DNA from: Verrucomicrobiota bacterium
GTDB taxonomy: Bacteria > Verrucomicrobiota > Verrucomicrobiia > Limisphaerales > PALSA-1396
Length of the DNA: 64,000 nt
NCBI GenBank assembly: GCA_016200005.1
Contig: JACQFP010000031.1
Span: forward strand, 1-64,000
Reading direction: 5' to 3'
Of this stretch, positions 43,476 through 52,123 are shown piece by piece. Below the pieces are notes generated by a model that was not told the DNA's origin, made no database searches, and was given only the letters and a program-made list of their open reading frames with translations. Both the position numbers and the translations under genes were made by a program. The first letter of the stretch is position 1. Each line of letters begins with the position of its first letter.

Positions 43476-46328
43476 CTAGTTTTGAGCATTGGCGAGGGTC
43501 GCGGTGGCTTTTGAACTGGTGCCGAGAAGATAAGAACTTGAAGATTGGACCGTGATCACTGCGGTTTCGCTTTTTTCATCCAAACCATCCCGGATCGGAG
43601 TGAGCTGCAGTGAAAGCGAACTGACACCCGCCGGAATCGTGACCTGGCTGGGCAAGGTCAGGTAATCCACGCCGTTGCGTGCAGTGCCACTGTAGCCGAG
43701 CTTCACGGTCAGCGGTGCGGCATTATCGCCCGTTCGGGAGAGGACGAACATCCCCGTGTTCGGCCCGGCCTCAGACGCGTCGGCGTCGGTCGCAACAACG
43801 CTGATCGTGATGGGCGTCGCATTCTGGATGGACACGGTGGCTTTGAAGTTCGTTCCGAGCAGGTAAGCACTCGAGGATTGAATTGTGACCACGGCGGTTT
43901 CGGTGGACTCGTTGAGGTTGTCCATGATTGGAACGAGCACCAGTGCGATTGAATTCGCCCCGGCGGGAATGGTGACCTGGGTTGGCAGCGCGCGATAATC
44001 CACGCCGTTGCGCGCGGTGCCGCCATAGCCAAGTTTCACCGTGAGCGGCTTGGAAAGAGCTCCCGTCCGCGAAATGACGTACGTGCCCGTGTCGAGTGGC
44101 GCTTCAGCAGCGTTTGCATCCATGGCCATGATCGATACAAACGTTGGCGGCGGGTTCTGGACGGTGACGGTCTGGCTGCACGTGCTGGCATTGCCGCACG
44201 GATCGGTGGCTTGCCAGGTGCAAGTGGCGGTGTACTCGCCGCCAGCGCCGAGGTTGGTCACGACGTTGAGAACCGTGACCTTCACGTTGCCGCCGGCGTC
44301 GCTGGCGGTGGGCGTGTCGAAGATCCAGGGCGCACCGAGGTAAACGGTTTTGCTCGACAGCATGGAAAGGGTTGGCGGAGTGGTGTCTCCAACGACCACA
44401 AGGTTGGTGGCGAAGCATGTGTTCCCAACTTCGTCGGTCGCCTGCCAGACGCGAACCGCGAAGAAGCTGTTGCCGCAGGTGGCGTTGGTGCTGGTCAACA
44501 GCGGAGAGACGCTGACATTGCCGCAACCCCCGCCGGCAGTGGGCGGTACGAAAGACCAAGCGGTGCCAAGTTCCAGTTTGAGATCGGGTGCGCTGATGAG
44601 AGACAGCGCCACCTGGGTGACGGTTGCGGTGGCAAACGCGCCCTGACTGGCGTTGTAGTAACTGCCGCTGGCCGAGGATTCCAGTTTTATCGCGCGTACC
44701 ATGTAAGTGTAAGTGCCGGCTCCCAGTCCCGTGTCGGTGAAGGCCGGGTCACTGACGAGCGCGTCCGTGACGCGCGTGAATGGTCCCAATTCGTTCGTGG
44801 AACGATAAACGAAATAGCCCAAAATTGTTTCCGTTGCGGGGCTCCAAGCCAACGCGACCTGGCCCGTGCTGGCGGTGGCGGCCAATGCAGAAGGTGGAGC
44901 CACCGGATGCAAGCGCAGGGTCGGATCGCCCATCAAGGCCACATGAACCTGGAGGCTGCCGGCGTTGACCTGTTTGTAAAGTCCGCCGTTGCCATTGTTT
45001 TGAGTCAGGCGCGCGCAGAAGCCGATGGTTTCGCCCAGTCCCATCTGATGAAGAAACCAATGCGGCCGGCCGGCCCAGCCGCACGTCAGACCATAGTCAG
45101 GCGTGGCCAGTGATGCGCGCATGAAATTGTCGGTCGAATCCCAATCGCCAAAATAGCTTCCGAACAGCAGGTTAAAAACTGCTTTCGGATTATTGGCCGC
45201 ATAGTCCGCCGTGCAACCCACGCCGTCCGCGCTGGTGAAAGTGCCGCCGCCACAACCGTAAGCCCACAGGTAACTGTCCGTGCTCAGCGTGGAAAACCAC
45301 GTTGCCGGCGCGATGGCGGTGATGTTGGACGCGCCAAAAAATGCGGCGAAGTTGCGCCAACCACTCGGCGCAAACGGCGAGCCGCTGGACGTGGCAAACG
45401 AATCTTGAATGAGGCCGCGGCGTTCGGCCGTGATCAGTTTGTGACGAAAGTTGTGGTCCTTGTTCAGGTATTGCCGCAACAACTCTTTCTCAGAAAGAGG
45501 GAAGGAGGGCAGATCGGACAAATCAACTCGCCCCACGGCCAGTTCCACGCCAGTGGCGACGATGGATTGATCGAACTTGCCGTCACCGGGAACGTTCCAG
45601 TTGCGCGCGTTGTAAGCGAACGTGTTGCTCACGCTGCTGTCGGTCCAGGTGCCGTTCATGTCGCCGTAAAAAACGTCCGCGGGCCAGGCCCCTTGGTGGT
45701 CGGGCACGTGGCCGTCGGGCACGATGTTGCCGGAGTAGGGTACCGGAACGTGGCCAAACAAAAACACGGATTTCACGCTGTTCGTATCCACGAAGTAATC
45801 CGCCTGAATCAACGTTTTCACGCTGATCACGCTGTCGTTGCGTAAAACATCGTGCCGCAAAACAATCCAACCATCACCCGCCAGGTCTTGTTGGAGCAAC
45901 GCCAGCTCGTTGGCGAGGTCCGCGGCGTAGGTGTTGTCCACGATCAAGATCACCTTGCCGCGAAATTCCGTCAGCGGCGCTTCGATGCCGGCGAGCACGC
46001 ACCCATATCCGCTGTAACCGACCGCGATCTTCTCGACCTGATATTCGTAGTCGGTTTGCGTCGTGACATTCGTGTCGATGAAACTGGTTTCGGTGCCAGG
46101 CAATGTAATGACGACATTCCAAGTCGTCGCCTCCGGCGCTTTGCGATAGACGGTGTAACTGGTGGGCACGCAGTACATGTCCTGCGGCCAACTGAGTTTG
46201 ATTTGCGCGGGTGAGTTTTGCGCCTCGGCGCTGACTTGCACGGTGTAATCCGCGGTCACGGCCAGCGCGGAAACAGTTCCGACTGCCAGCATCAACGTCG
46301 TCCGTATCGTCCACAATAAATTTTTCAT
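43476..46328 (-). CDS. Large secreted C25-peptidase-like protein with Calx-beta repeats
   Basis: 950 residues with a signal peptide. An FN3-like domain (about 30-110) precedes a gingipain/C25-type region (about 130-475). That region has LFGHVPVPYSGN, DGHVPDHQGAWPADVFYGD, ELAVGRVDLSDLP and a candidate nucleophile Cys in WAYGCGGGTF. Then come an FN3-like domain (about 480-575), two HYR-like modules (about 580-735) and two Calx-beta repeats (about 740-948, pattern TVKLGYGGTARNGVDY) that bind calcium. Probably extracellular or outer-surface. The catalytic His/Cys assignment is tentative, and no type IX-like sorting tail is seen. Confidence 0.75.
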   Translation of the reverse strand: MKNLLWTIRTTLMLAVGTVSALAVTADYTVQVSAEAQNSPAQIKLSWPQDMYCVPTSYTVYRKAPEATTWNVVITLPGTETSFIDTNVTTQTDYEYQVEKIAVGYSGYGCVLAGIEAPLTEFRGKVILIVDNTYAADLANELALLQQDLAGDGWIVLRHDVLRNDSVISVKTLIQADYFVDTNSVKSVFLFGHVPVPYSGNIVPDGHVPDHQGAWPADVFYGDMNGTWTDSSVSNTFAYNARNWNVPGDGKFDQSIVATGVELAVGRVDLSDLPSFPLSEKELLRQYLNKDHNFRHKLITAERRGLIQDSFATSSGSPFAPSGWRNFAAFFGASNITAIAPATWFSTLSTDSYLWAYGCGGGTFTSADGVGCTADYAANNPKAVFNLLFGSYFGDWDSTDNFMRASLATPDYGLTCGWAGRPHWFLHQMGLGETIGFCARLTQNNGNGGLYKQVNAGSLQVHVALMGDPTLRLHPVAPPSALAATASTGQVALAWSPATETILGYFVYRSTNELGPFTRVTDALVSDPAFTDTGLGAGTYTYMVRAIKLESSASGSYYNASQGAFATATVTQVALSLISAPDLKLELGTAWSFVPPTAGGGCGNVSVSPLLTSTNATCGNSFFAVRVWQATDEVGNTCFATNLVVVGDTTPPTLSMLSSKTVYLGAPWIFDTPTASDAGGNVKVTVLNVVTNLGAGGEYTATCTWQATDPCGNASTCSQTVTVQNPPPTFVSIMAMDANAAEAPLDTGTYVISRTGALSKPLTVKLGYGGTARNGVDYRALPTQVTIPAGANSIALVLVPIMDNLNESTETAVVTIQSSSAYLLGTNFKATVSIQNATPITISVVATDADASEAGPNTGMFVLSRTGDNAAPLTVKLGYSGTARNGVDYLTLPSQVTIPAGVSSLSLQLTPIRDGLDEKSETAVITVQSSSSYLLGTSSKATATLANAQN

Positions 46329-46512
46329 GTGGCCAGCATCGGTCGTTGAGCTTTTCCTGGGTATCGGGAGCGGTCTGAAATTTGTGTGAGATTTGGAGGC
46401 GAAGTTTCGTCGGAAAGCGCGACCGTGCGCGTCGGCTATTGGACTACACGCGCCGGCGGTGAACGCCGTGTTGACGGCCCGTTTTCCAACACATTGTTAC
46501 GGCAACGAAAAA

Positions 46513-46545
46513 ACAACCAGTTGCATTATGGCGGCAACTGGTTGT
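46513..46545. promoter_or_regulatory. 12-bp inverted repeat upstream of topB
   Basis: ACAACCAGTTGC (46513-46524) and GCAACTGGTTGT (46534-46545) pair perfectly over 12 bp with a 9-nt loop, 16 bp before the topB start. It could be an operator for a dimeric regulator, or a 5' leader hairpin. There is no T-run, so it is not an evident terminator. It does not resemble the REP-like repeats in the window. Confidence 0.6.
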
Positions 46546-46561
46546 AAAAGCCTCTGGCTAT

Positions 46562-49360
46562 ATGGGCAAAGCGCTGATCATTGCCGAGAAACCCTCCGTC
46601 GCAAGCGATGTCGCCAGGGTGCTGGGCGGGTTCAAAAAGGTGGACGATTTTTACGAGAGCGATCAATTCGTGCTCTCGTCCGCCGTCGGCCATCTGCTCG
46701 AACTGTGCCCCCCCGAAGGCGTCGAGGCCGTGCGCGGAAAGTGGACCTTCAAACATCTTCCGGTCATTCCACCACACTTCGATTTGCGGCCCATCGAGAA
46801 GAACGAGTCGCGCCTCAAGCTGCTCGCCCGGCTCATCAAACGAAAGGACGTGGACCTGCTTGTCAACGCTTGTGACGCCGGGCGCGAGGGCGAACTCATC
46901 TTTCGCAACATCGTCAAGTTCACGAAAGCGAAGCAGCCGATCAAACGGCTCTGGCTGCAATCCATGACCCCCGCCGCCATCCGCGACGGCTTTGCGCGAC
47001 TCCGCGAGGACAAGGATTTGCTGCCGCTGGCCGACGCCGCATTCAGCCGTTCGGAGGCCGACTGGCTCGTGGGTATCAACGGCACGCGGGCAATGACGGC
47101 CTTCAATTCCAAGTCCGGTGGTTTTCATCTCACCACGGTGGGCCGGGTGCAGACGCCGACGCTCGCGATCCTGGTCGAGCGGGAAGAGCGCATCAAAAAA
47201 TTTGTCGTGCGCGATTACTGGGAAATCCACGGCACCTTCGCGGCGCAAGCGGGTGAATACGTCGGCCGCTGGTTCGACGAAAAGTTTTCCCGAAAGGATG
47301 GTGACGACCAACTCAAGCCGGAGCGCGTTTGGGACCTCGCGTTCGCGGAAGCGATCCGCGCGAAGTGTCTCGGTAAGCCGGGCGTCGTTACGGAAGAAAG
47401 CAAACCCACCACGTCGCTCTCCCCGCTGCTTTACGATTTGACGAGTTTGCAGCGCGAGGCCAACGGGCGCTTCGGCTTTTCCGCCAAGAACACGCTCGGG
47501 CTGGCACAGACGCTTTACGAAAGACACAAAGTGCTGACGTATCCGCGAACGGACTCGCGCGCGTTGCCGGAGGATTACATCGAAACGGTGAAGTCCACGC
47601 TCGGAATGCTGGCGGGGACGCATTACGGCACTTTCGCGGAACAGATTTTGAAAAGCGGCTGGGTGCATCCCAATAAACGCATCTTCAACAACGCGAAAGT
47701 CTCAGATCACTTTGCCATCATCCCGACTTCGCTTGCGCCGAAACATCTCAGCGAGCCGGAGCAAAAACTTTACGACCTGGTGACGAAACGCTTTCTCGCG
47801 ATTTTTTATCCGGCAGCGGAATTTCTTGTCACCACGCGCATCACGCGTGTCGAAGCCGAGCCGTTCAAGAGTGAAGGCAAGGTGATGGTGAACGCCGGCT
47901 GGATGGCGGTTTATGGCAAGGAAGCGCAGACCGATGACACGCCGAGTCTTGTGCCCGTAAAACCTGACGAGATGGTGAAGACTGAGAAGATTGCGGTGGA
48001 GGCGAATCAGACGAAGCCGCCCGCGCGCTTCTCGGAAGCGACCTTGCTCGGCGCAATGGAAAGCGCCGGGAAACTGGTCGAGGACGAGGAATTGCGCGAG
48101 GCCATGATCGAGAAAGGTCTCGGCACGCCCGCGACGCGCGCGCAAATCATCGAGGGTTTGATCTGGGAAAAATACGTTTTGCGAAACGGGCGTGAATTGC
48201 AGCCGACCGCCAAGGCGTTTTCGCTCATCACGCTGCTGCGCGGACTGAATATTCCGGAGCTATCTTCGCCGGAACTGACGGGCGATTGGGAATTCAAATT
48301 GCGGTTGATGTCGCGCGGCAAATTAAAGCGCGAAGATTTCATGAAGGAAATCGCCGACGCAACGCGCGAGATTGTGGCGAAAGCAAAGCGGCACGAAAGC
48401 GACACCGTGCCCGGCGATTACGGCAAACTCAAAGTGCCATGTCCGAAATGCGGCGGCGAGATTCTCGAGAATTACAAAAAGTTCCAGTGCCAGAAATGCG
48501 ACTTCGCGCTCTGGAAAATCGTGGCGAGCCGGCAACTGGAGATTTCCGAAGTCGAGGAACTCATCAGCAAACGAACCGTTGGGCCGCTGCAAGGTTTTCG
48601 CAGCAAGATGGGCAAACCGTTCAGCGCGGTCATCAAGCTGTCGCCGGAATTCAAGCCGGAGTTTGATTTCGGCAACGACCAGCCGAAGGACGGCGAGACG
48701 GCCACGCCAGTGGATTTTACCGGCAAAGAGCCGCTCGGCAAATGTCCCAAGTGCGGCGCGCGGGTGTTCGATGCCGGGATGAATTATTTGTGCGAGAAGG
48801 CCACGGGGCCGGAAAAAACCTGCACGTTCCGCACGGGGAAGATTATTTTACAGCAGCAAATTGAACCAGCCCAGGTCGTCAAGCTGCTCAGCGAGGGCAG
48901 GACGGATTTGCTCAGAGGGTTCGTTTCCAACAAGACGCACCGCAAATTCGAGGCGTTCCTCGTGGTCAAGGATGGCGGCACGGCGTTTGAGTTCGCGCCA
49001 CGCGAGCGGAAGGGGAAGGCCAGGGACGGCACGCCCAAAGCACCGCAGCCGAAGGTGGATTTCACCGGACAGGAACCCCTTGGCAAGTGTCCCAGGTGTG
49101 GCGGAAAAGTTTTTGAGACGGACAGCAATTATGTGTGCGAACGATCGCAGGCGGATAAGAAACCGTGCAAGTTCAAGACCGGGAAAGTAATTCTGCAACA
49201 GCCGATTGACCGCGCGCAGGCCGTGAAGTTGCTGGCCGAGCATAAGACCGATTTGCTGAAAGATTTTATTTCCAAAGCGGGCCGGCCCTTCCCGGCGTAT
49301 CTCGTCATGGATGAAAACGGGAAAGTAACCTTCGAGTTTCCACCCCGGGACGGGGATTGA
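46562..49360 (+). CDS. topB: DNA topoisomerase III (type IA) with C-terminal zinc repeats
   Basis: Relaxes and decatenates DNA by passing single strands. 932 residues. Toprim domain at the N-terminus (LIIAEKPSVASDVARVLGG, NACDAGREGELIF), the nicking-closing domain with the catalytic Tyr in KVLTYPRTDSRALP, and the late MSRGKLKREDFM region. After about residue 620 comes a zinc ribbon (CPKCGG...CQKCDF), then Toprim_C-type repeats with CPKCGARVF and CPRCGGKVF, repeated DFTGKEPLG/DFTGQEPLG and ILQQ segments. The long tail exceeds E. coli TopB but is known in other phyla. topA is not in this window. Confidence 0.95.
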   Translation: MGKALIIAEKPSVASDVARVLGGFKKVDDFYESDQFVLSSAVGHLLELCPPEGVEAVRGKWTFKHLPVIPPHFDLRPIEKNESRLKLLARLIKRKDVDLLVNACDAGREGELIFRNIVKFTKAKQPIKRLWLQSMTPAAIRDGFARLREDKDLLPLADAAFSRSEADWLVGINGTRAMTAFNSKSGGFHLTTVGRVQTPTLAILVEREERIKKFVVRDYWEIHGTFAAQAGEYVGRWFDEKFSRKDGDDQLKPERVWDLAFAEAIRAKCLGKPGVVTEESKPTTSLSPLLYDLTSLQREANGRFGFSAKNTLGLAQTLYERHKVLTYPRTDSRALPEDYIETVKSTLGMLAGTHYGTFAEQILKSGWVHPNKRIFNNAKVSDHFAIIPTSLAPKHLSEPEQKLYDLVTKRFLAIFYPAAEFLVTTRITRVEAEPFKSEGKVMVNAGWMAVYGKEAQTDDTPSLVPVKPDEMVKTEKIAVEANQTKPPARFSEATLLGAMESAGKLVEDEELREAMIEKGLGTPATRAQIIEGLIWEKYVLRNGRELQPTAKAFSLITLLRGLNIPELSSPELTGDWEFKLRLMSRGKLKREDFMKEIADATREIVAKAKRHESDTVPGDYGKLKVPCPKCGGEILENYKKFQCQKCDFALWKIVASRQLEISEVEELISKRTVGPLQGFRSKMGKPFSAVIKLSPEFKPEFDFGNDQPKDGETATPVDFTGKEPLGKCPKCGARVFDAGMNYLCEKATGPEKTCTFRTGKIILQQQIEPAQVVKLLSEGRTDLLRGFVSNKTHRKFEAFLVVKDGGTAFEFAPRERKGKARDGTPKAPQPKVDFTGQEPLGKCPRCGGKVFETDSNYVCERSQADKKPCKFKTGKVILQQPIDRAQAVKLLAEHKTDLLKDFISKAGRPFPAYLVMDENGKVTFEFPPRDGD

Positions 49361-49421
49361 AAACAAAAGGTGAAATACTGAAAGCTGAAAGCTGAAATTC
49401 CTGCTTTCTGCTTTCTCATTT

Positions 49422-50351
49422 ATGGATCAATGGATCAAGAAATTCCTCGCCCACCTGGCGACGGATCGCGGCGCGTCGGTTTACACCCAGCGAAACTACA
49501 GACAGACGCTGACAGAATTCCACCGCTGGCATCAGCAAGAACGACAGCAACCGCCTCACTGGGAAACCTTGAAGCGGGACGACTTCCGAAGTTATCTCCG
49601 TTTTCTTGGTCGGGGCAATCTGGGTCGCGCCGCCATTCAACTCCGTTTCTCGGCCTTGCGTTCGTTCTACAAATTCCTGGTCCGGCAGGGGGTCTTGATG
49701 GCATCGCCCATCAAGAACCTTTCATTGCCAAAAATCGAAAAGCGATTGCCGAAATTCCTGACTGCGCAGCAGATGGTTGATCTGCTGCGGGCACCGTTGA
49801 AGGAGTTGACCGCTTTGAAAAAGAATTCCGAAACAAAGATTGACGAAACGGTCTTTCTCCGGGACGTCGCGATTCTTGAAACAATCTATTCCTGCGGTTT
49901 GCGCATCAGCGAACTCTGCGGGTTGCAGGTGCAGGACATTGATTGGCACAATCAGAGTATTCGCGTTCGCGGCAAGGGGAAAAAGGAGCGCCTGGTTCCC
50001 ATCGGAGCGCCAGCCTTGGAGGCGATTCGACATTACTGGAGCCAGTTGACTCACCCGCCGACCGATTCGATGCTGGTGTTTGTTGTGGATCAAGAAAAGC
50101 GATCGCCACTCTATCCGCGTCTGGTGCAACTTAGGTTGAAGCGCTATCTGGAAATTGCCGGTTTGGATCCCAAGTTGACGCCCCACAAACTGCGTCACAG
50201 TTACGCGACGCACATGCTCGACGCCGGCGCGGATTTGCGCAGCGTGCAGGAACTGCTCGGCCATGCTCATCTGGTCACCACACAGGTTTATACTCACTTG
50301 ACGACCGAACGCTTGAAACGGGCGTACGATGAGGCACATCCGCGGGCGTAG
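49422..50351 (+). CDS. Tyrosine recombinase XerC/XerD-like
   Basis: 309 residues. The N-terminal SAM-like DNA-binding domain (about 1-105) includes YTQRNYRQTLTEFHRW and ALRSFYKFLVRQGV. In the catalytic domain the Arg is in SCGLRISELCGL, Lys is in RGKGKKERLVPIG, HxLR is in HKLRHSYATHML, and the late HALLGH-like GHAHLVTTQVYTH supplies the nucleophile Tyr. Such enzymes resolve chromosome dimers at dif. It follows topB by 61 bp in the same direction. No integrase-type attachment site or mobile element is nearby, so a chromosomal Xer is preferred over an integrase. Confidence 0.9.
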   Translation: MDQWIKKFLAHLATDRGASVYTQRNYRQTLTEFHRWHQQERQQPPHWETLKRDDFRSYLRFLGRGNLGRAAIQLRFSALRSFYKFLVRQGVLMASPIKNLSLPKIEKRLPKFLTAQQMVDLLRAPLKELTALKKNSETKIDETVFLRDVAILETIYSCGLRISELCGLQVQDIDWHNQSIRVRGKGKKERLVPIGAPALEAIRHYWSQLTHPPTDSMLVFVVDQEKRSPLYPRLVQLRLKRYLEIAGLDPKLTPHKLRHSYATHMLDAGADLRSVQELLGHAHLVTTQVYTHLTTERLKRAYDEAHPRA

Positions 50352-50463
50352 TGATTTGGAAAATCGTCACAAATCAAGTTGGAGCGGGCTTGAGTCAGGC
50401 AGGCCACGGATTAACAGACATAGAGCGGTTGCCAAAATAAATTTCCGGATAGGAGCACACAGA

Positions 50464-50525
50464 CCCCTCGCCCGGTCTTCAACCACCCTCTCCCCATCGC
50501 ATGGGGAGAGCGAAGGGGTGAGGGG
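50464..50525. repeat. 62-bp palindromic element, intergenic copy
   Basis: Same length and layout as the copy inside recQ (23335-23396). The core CCCTCTCCCCAT (50486-50497) pairs with ATGGGGAGAG, and the outer arm CCCCTC pairs with GAGGGG. About nine of 62 positions differ from the recQ copy, several in the unpaired stretches. The site is about 112 bp after the recombinase stop. Unlike the recQ copy, it interrupts nothing. Confidence 0.85.
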
Positions 50526-50737
50526 AATTCGGAAACTGATTCTGGCAGACAGTATGGCTGGGTTGGGTTTCATGTCTGAAAACAGGTCAGTCGCGATGTA
50601 AATCAGGACACCTTGATGAGACACAAGTTAACAGCTCCAGAAAAAAGAGACTTGAATTTGTGATAGTGGAGGCGAAATTAGCTTTGGATCAGCAGCCAGG
50701 GGTGGAAGCGGATTTCATTTTAGCGACAGAATCCTGC

Positions 50738-50753
50738 TGGCACCCGGGTTGCT
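50738..50753 (+). promoter_or_regulatory. Sigma-54 (-24/-12) promoter for the pilin locus
   Basis: TGGCAC (50738-50743), five bases, then TTGCT (50749-50753). The GG to GC spacing matches the consensus TGGCAC-N5-TTGC exactly. The start site would be near 50764, about 98 bp before the pilin ATG at 50862. Pilin genes in many Gram-negatives are controlled by RpoN with a PilR-type activator, which makes this reading plausible. No activator gene is in the window. Confidence 0.75.
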
Positions 50754-50861
50754 ATTTCATCTTTCGCGGTTGTAACAGGCAATCAGTGAACAACCAGTCG
50801 TACTCATAATAACCCGCCTGTTGCTGAGTTCACGCCGCGAAACAGAAAGAAAAAAATAGTT

Positions 50862-51133
50862 ATGAAAATCAACAAGTCCCTCAAAGCGGGTTTCACCCTC
50901 GTGGAAATCATGATTGTGGTGGCCATCATCGGGCGCTGGAGAACAAGCAGCCCAGCGACGTTACACCGACGGCAGCCAACATCGATCCATACCTGGGTCG
51001 GAGTGGTTCGACGGCCAACATTGTGTGTCCTGCCGGCGGCACGGCTGCAACCTTTGCTACCAGCTACACCATTAATCCTCTGACCAACGCACCGGTTTGC
51101 CAGGTTGTTGCCGCGACCCACGTGTTGCCGTAA
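50862..51133 (+). pseudogene. Type IV pilin-like gene broken by an internal deletion
   Basis: The first codons read MKINKSLKAGFTLVEIMIVV and AIIG, the type IV pilin/pseudopilin signal with cleavage before Phe. After IIG the frame is lost. The other frame from about 50931 continues ALENKQPSDVTPTAANIDPY and CPAGGTAATFATSYTINPLT to a stop at 51131. That part matches the intact neighbour at 51348. Relative to the neighbour about 109 bp are missing (one plus 36 codons), with GG at both edges, so the frame is shifted. The piece removed covers most of the pilin helix and the LLAVIAIPNF stretch. Confidence 0.85.
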
Positions 51134-51157
51134 TCGGGAAAACCAAATCGTTTAGGC

Positions 51158-51190
51158 CAAGGCTTAGGATTCATTCCTAAGCCTTGTTTC
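51158..51190 (+). terminator. Rho-independent terminator after the broken pilin gene
   Basis: A 12-bp perfect stem, CAAGGCTTAGGA (51158-51169) with TCCTAAGCCTTG (51175-51186), loop TTCAT, followed by TTTC. It sits 25 bp after the pseudogene stop, so the two pilin genes are probably transcribed as separate units. Confidence 0.8.
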
Positions 51191-51347
51191 TCATAACGGT
51201 GTCAATCGCATACACCGGGCAGAATCCCTTCGCGGCAACAGAGCAAGTTGCTCTGGCAACACTGACGGTGATGTTGTAAGCTCGATTGATTAAGAGACAT
51301 TAGGACCGGCAGTCTCCGTGCTGATGGTGAATTAAAGGGCAACAGTT

Positions 51348-51737
51348 ATGAAAACCATAACATTCCGAAAATCAGGTTTCACGCTCGTGGAGATCATGAT
51401 CGTAGTGGCCATCATCGGTCTCCTGGCTGTCATTGCCATCCCCAACTTCGTAAGAGCGCGCACGACATCGCAGATGAATGCGTGCATCAACAACCTGCGC
51501 CAGATCGACTCGGCGAAGCAGCAATGGGCGCTCGAAACCAAGCAAACAACCACGGCCACGCCGACAACCGCAGATGTGCGAAGTTACCTTGTTCGCGGAA
51601 CTGTTGGACCTCTGCCGTTATGCCCGGCGGGCGGCACCAGCGCGACTTTTGCAACGTGCTACACGATCAACGAAATTGGCACTCCGCCAGTTTGCCTTAT
51701 TGTTCCAACCGATCCGGGAGCGCACAAGCTGCCTTAA
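51348..51737 (+). CDS. Type IV pilin-like/pseudopilin protein
   Basis: 129 residues. A short leader ends at SG before FTLVEIMIVVAIIGLLA, the prepilin peptidase site and the hydrophobic N-terminal helix, followed by NFVRARTTSQMNACINNLRQ. The C-terminal part has Cys residues and CPAGGTSATFATCYT. It is smaller than a typical major pilin and resembles the many GFTLVEIM pseudopilins of Verrucomicrobiota, possibly of a type II secretion system or type IV pilus. A paralogue upstream is a broken copy. No assembly ATPase or secretin genes are near. Confidence 0.88.
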   Translation: MKTITFRKSGFTLVEIMIVVAIIGLLAVIAIPNFVRARTTSQMNACINNLRQIDSAKQQWALETKQTTTATPTTADVRSYLVRGTVGPLPLCPAGGTSATFATCYTINEIGTPPVCLIVPTDPGAHKLP

Positions 51738-51763
51738 CGAACTTCGGCATCTGGTGGGAGAAG

Positions 51764-51796
51764 GGTTTGAGAATCAATTCTCAAACCTTTTTATTT
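51764..51796 (+). terminator. Rho-independent terminator after the pilin gene
   Basis: Stem GGTTTGAGAA (51764-51773) with TTCTCAAACC (51778-51787), a four-base loop, followed at once by TTTTTATTT. It begins 27 bp after the pilin stop. A textbook intrinsic terminator and the clearest in this window. Confidence 0.92.
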
Positions 51797-52123
51797 GTCC
51801 TCATCTCACTCCCGTCCGTCAACCCCCCGGTCAACTTTCACGAAATGAACTGGACCAATGAGGCGACGTAAGTGTTCCGTTTTGTGCAAAAATTCAGGTT
51901 TATTAGTGCGGACGCAATTTCGCATGAAGCAACGACCTGTTTTTGACCCCGGCCAGCCCACCCCTTCGGGATCATTTCGATCTGCGGCAACTCGCCGTGC
52001 AGACGGGTCGGCTTCAGTGCCCTGGCAGAGCACCGTGACTCACACGAAAGGTTGGTTTGGATTTCGTGCGCTGTAAATTTCGAGCTTTCATTCGCCGGGC
52101 GAAATTTGTAGTTCCAAGGGGAG
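51797..52123. other. 327-bp gap before the sugar transporter genes
   Basis: No gene is supported. The promoter of the transporter operon should be at its 3' part, where an AAATTTCG/CGAAATTT inverted repeat (52075-52107, 17-nt spacer) could be a regulator site. The ribosome-binding AAGGGGAG precedes the ATG at 52124. No pilin or RNA gene seen. Confidence 0.5.

Larger units (their letters stand above)
50352..50861. other. 510-bp gap with palindrome and sigma-54 promoter
   Basis: Between the recombinase and the first pilin gene. It holds the 62-bp palindromic element (50464-50525) and a sigma-54 promoter (50738-50753). The stretch 50530-50730 shows no gene, repeat or RNA I can support. Confidence 0.6.

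Noticed and set aside
46526-47668. 380-codon minus-strand frame over topB
   Set aside because: Overlaps the catalytic part of a well-supported topoisomerase gene and has no recognisable domain.
49422-50351. Phage or integrative-element integrase
   Set aside because: The recombinase has Xer length and motifs and lies behind topB. No attachment site, tRNA or mobile gene block is adjacent.
51797-52123. Riboswitch or small RNA in the transporter leader
   Set aside because: Only an 8-bp inverted repeat was found. No conserved aptamer pattern could be recognised by eye.
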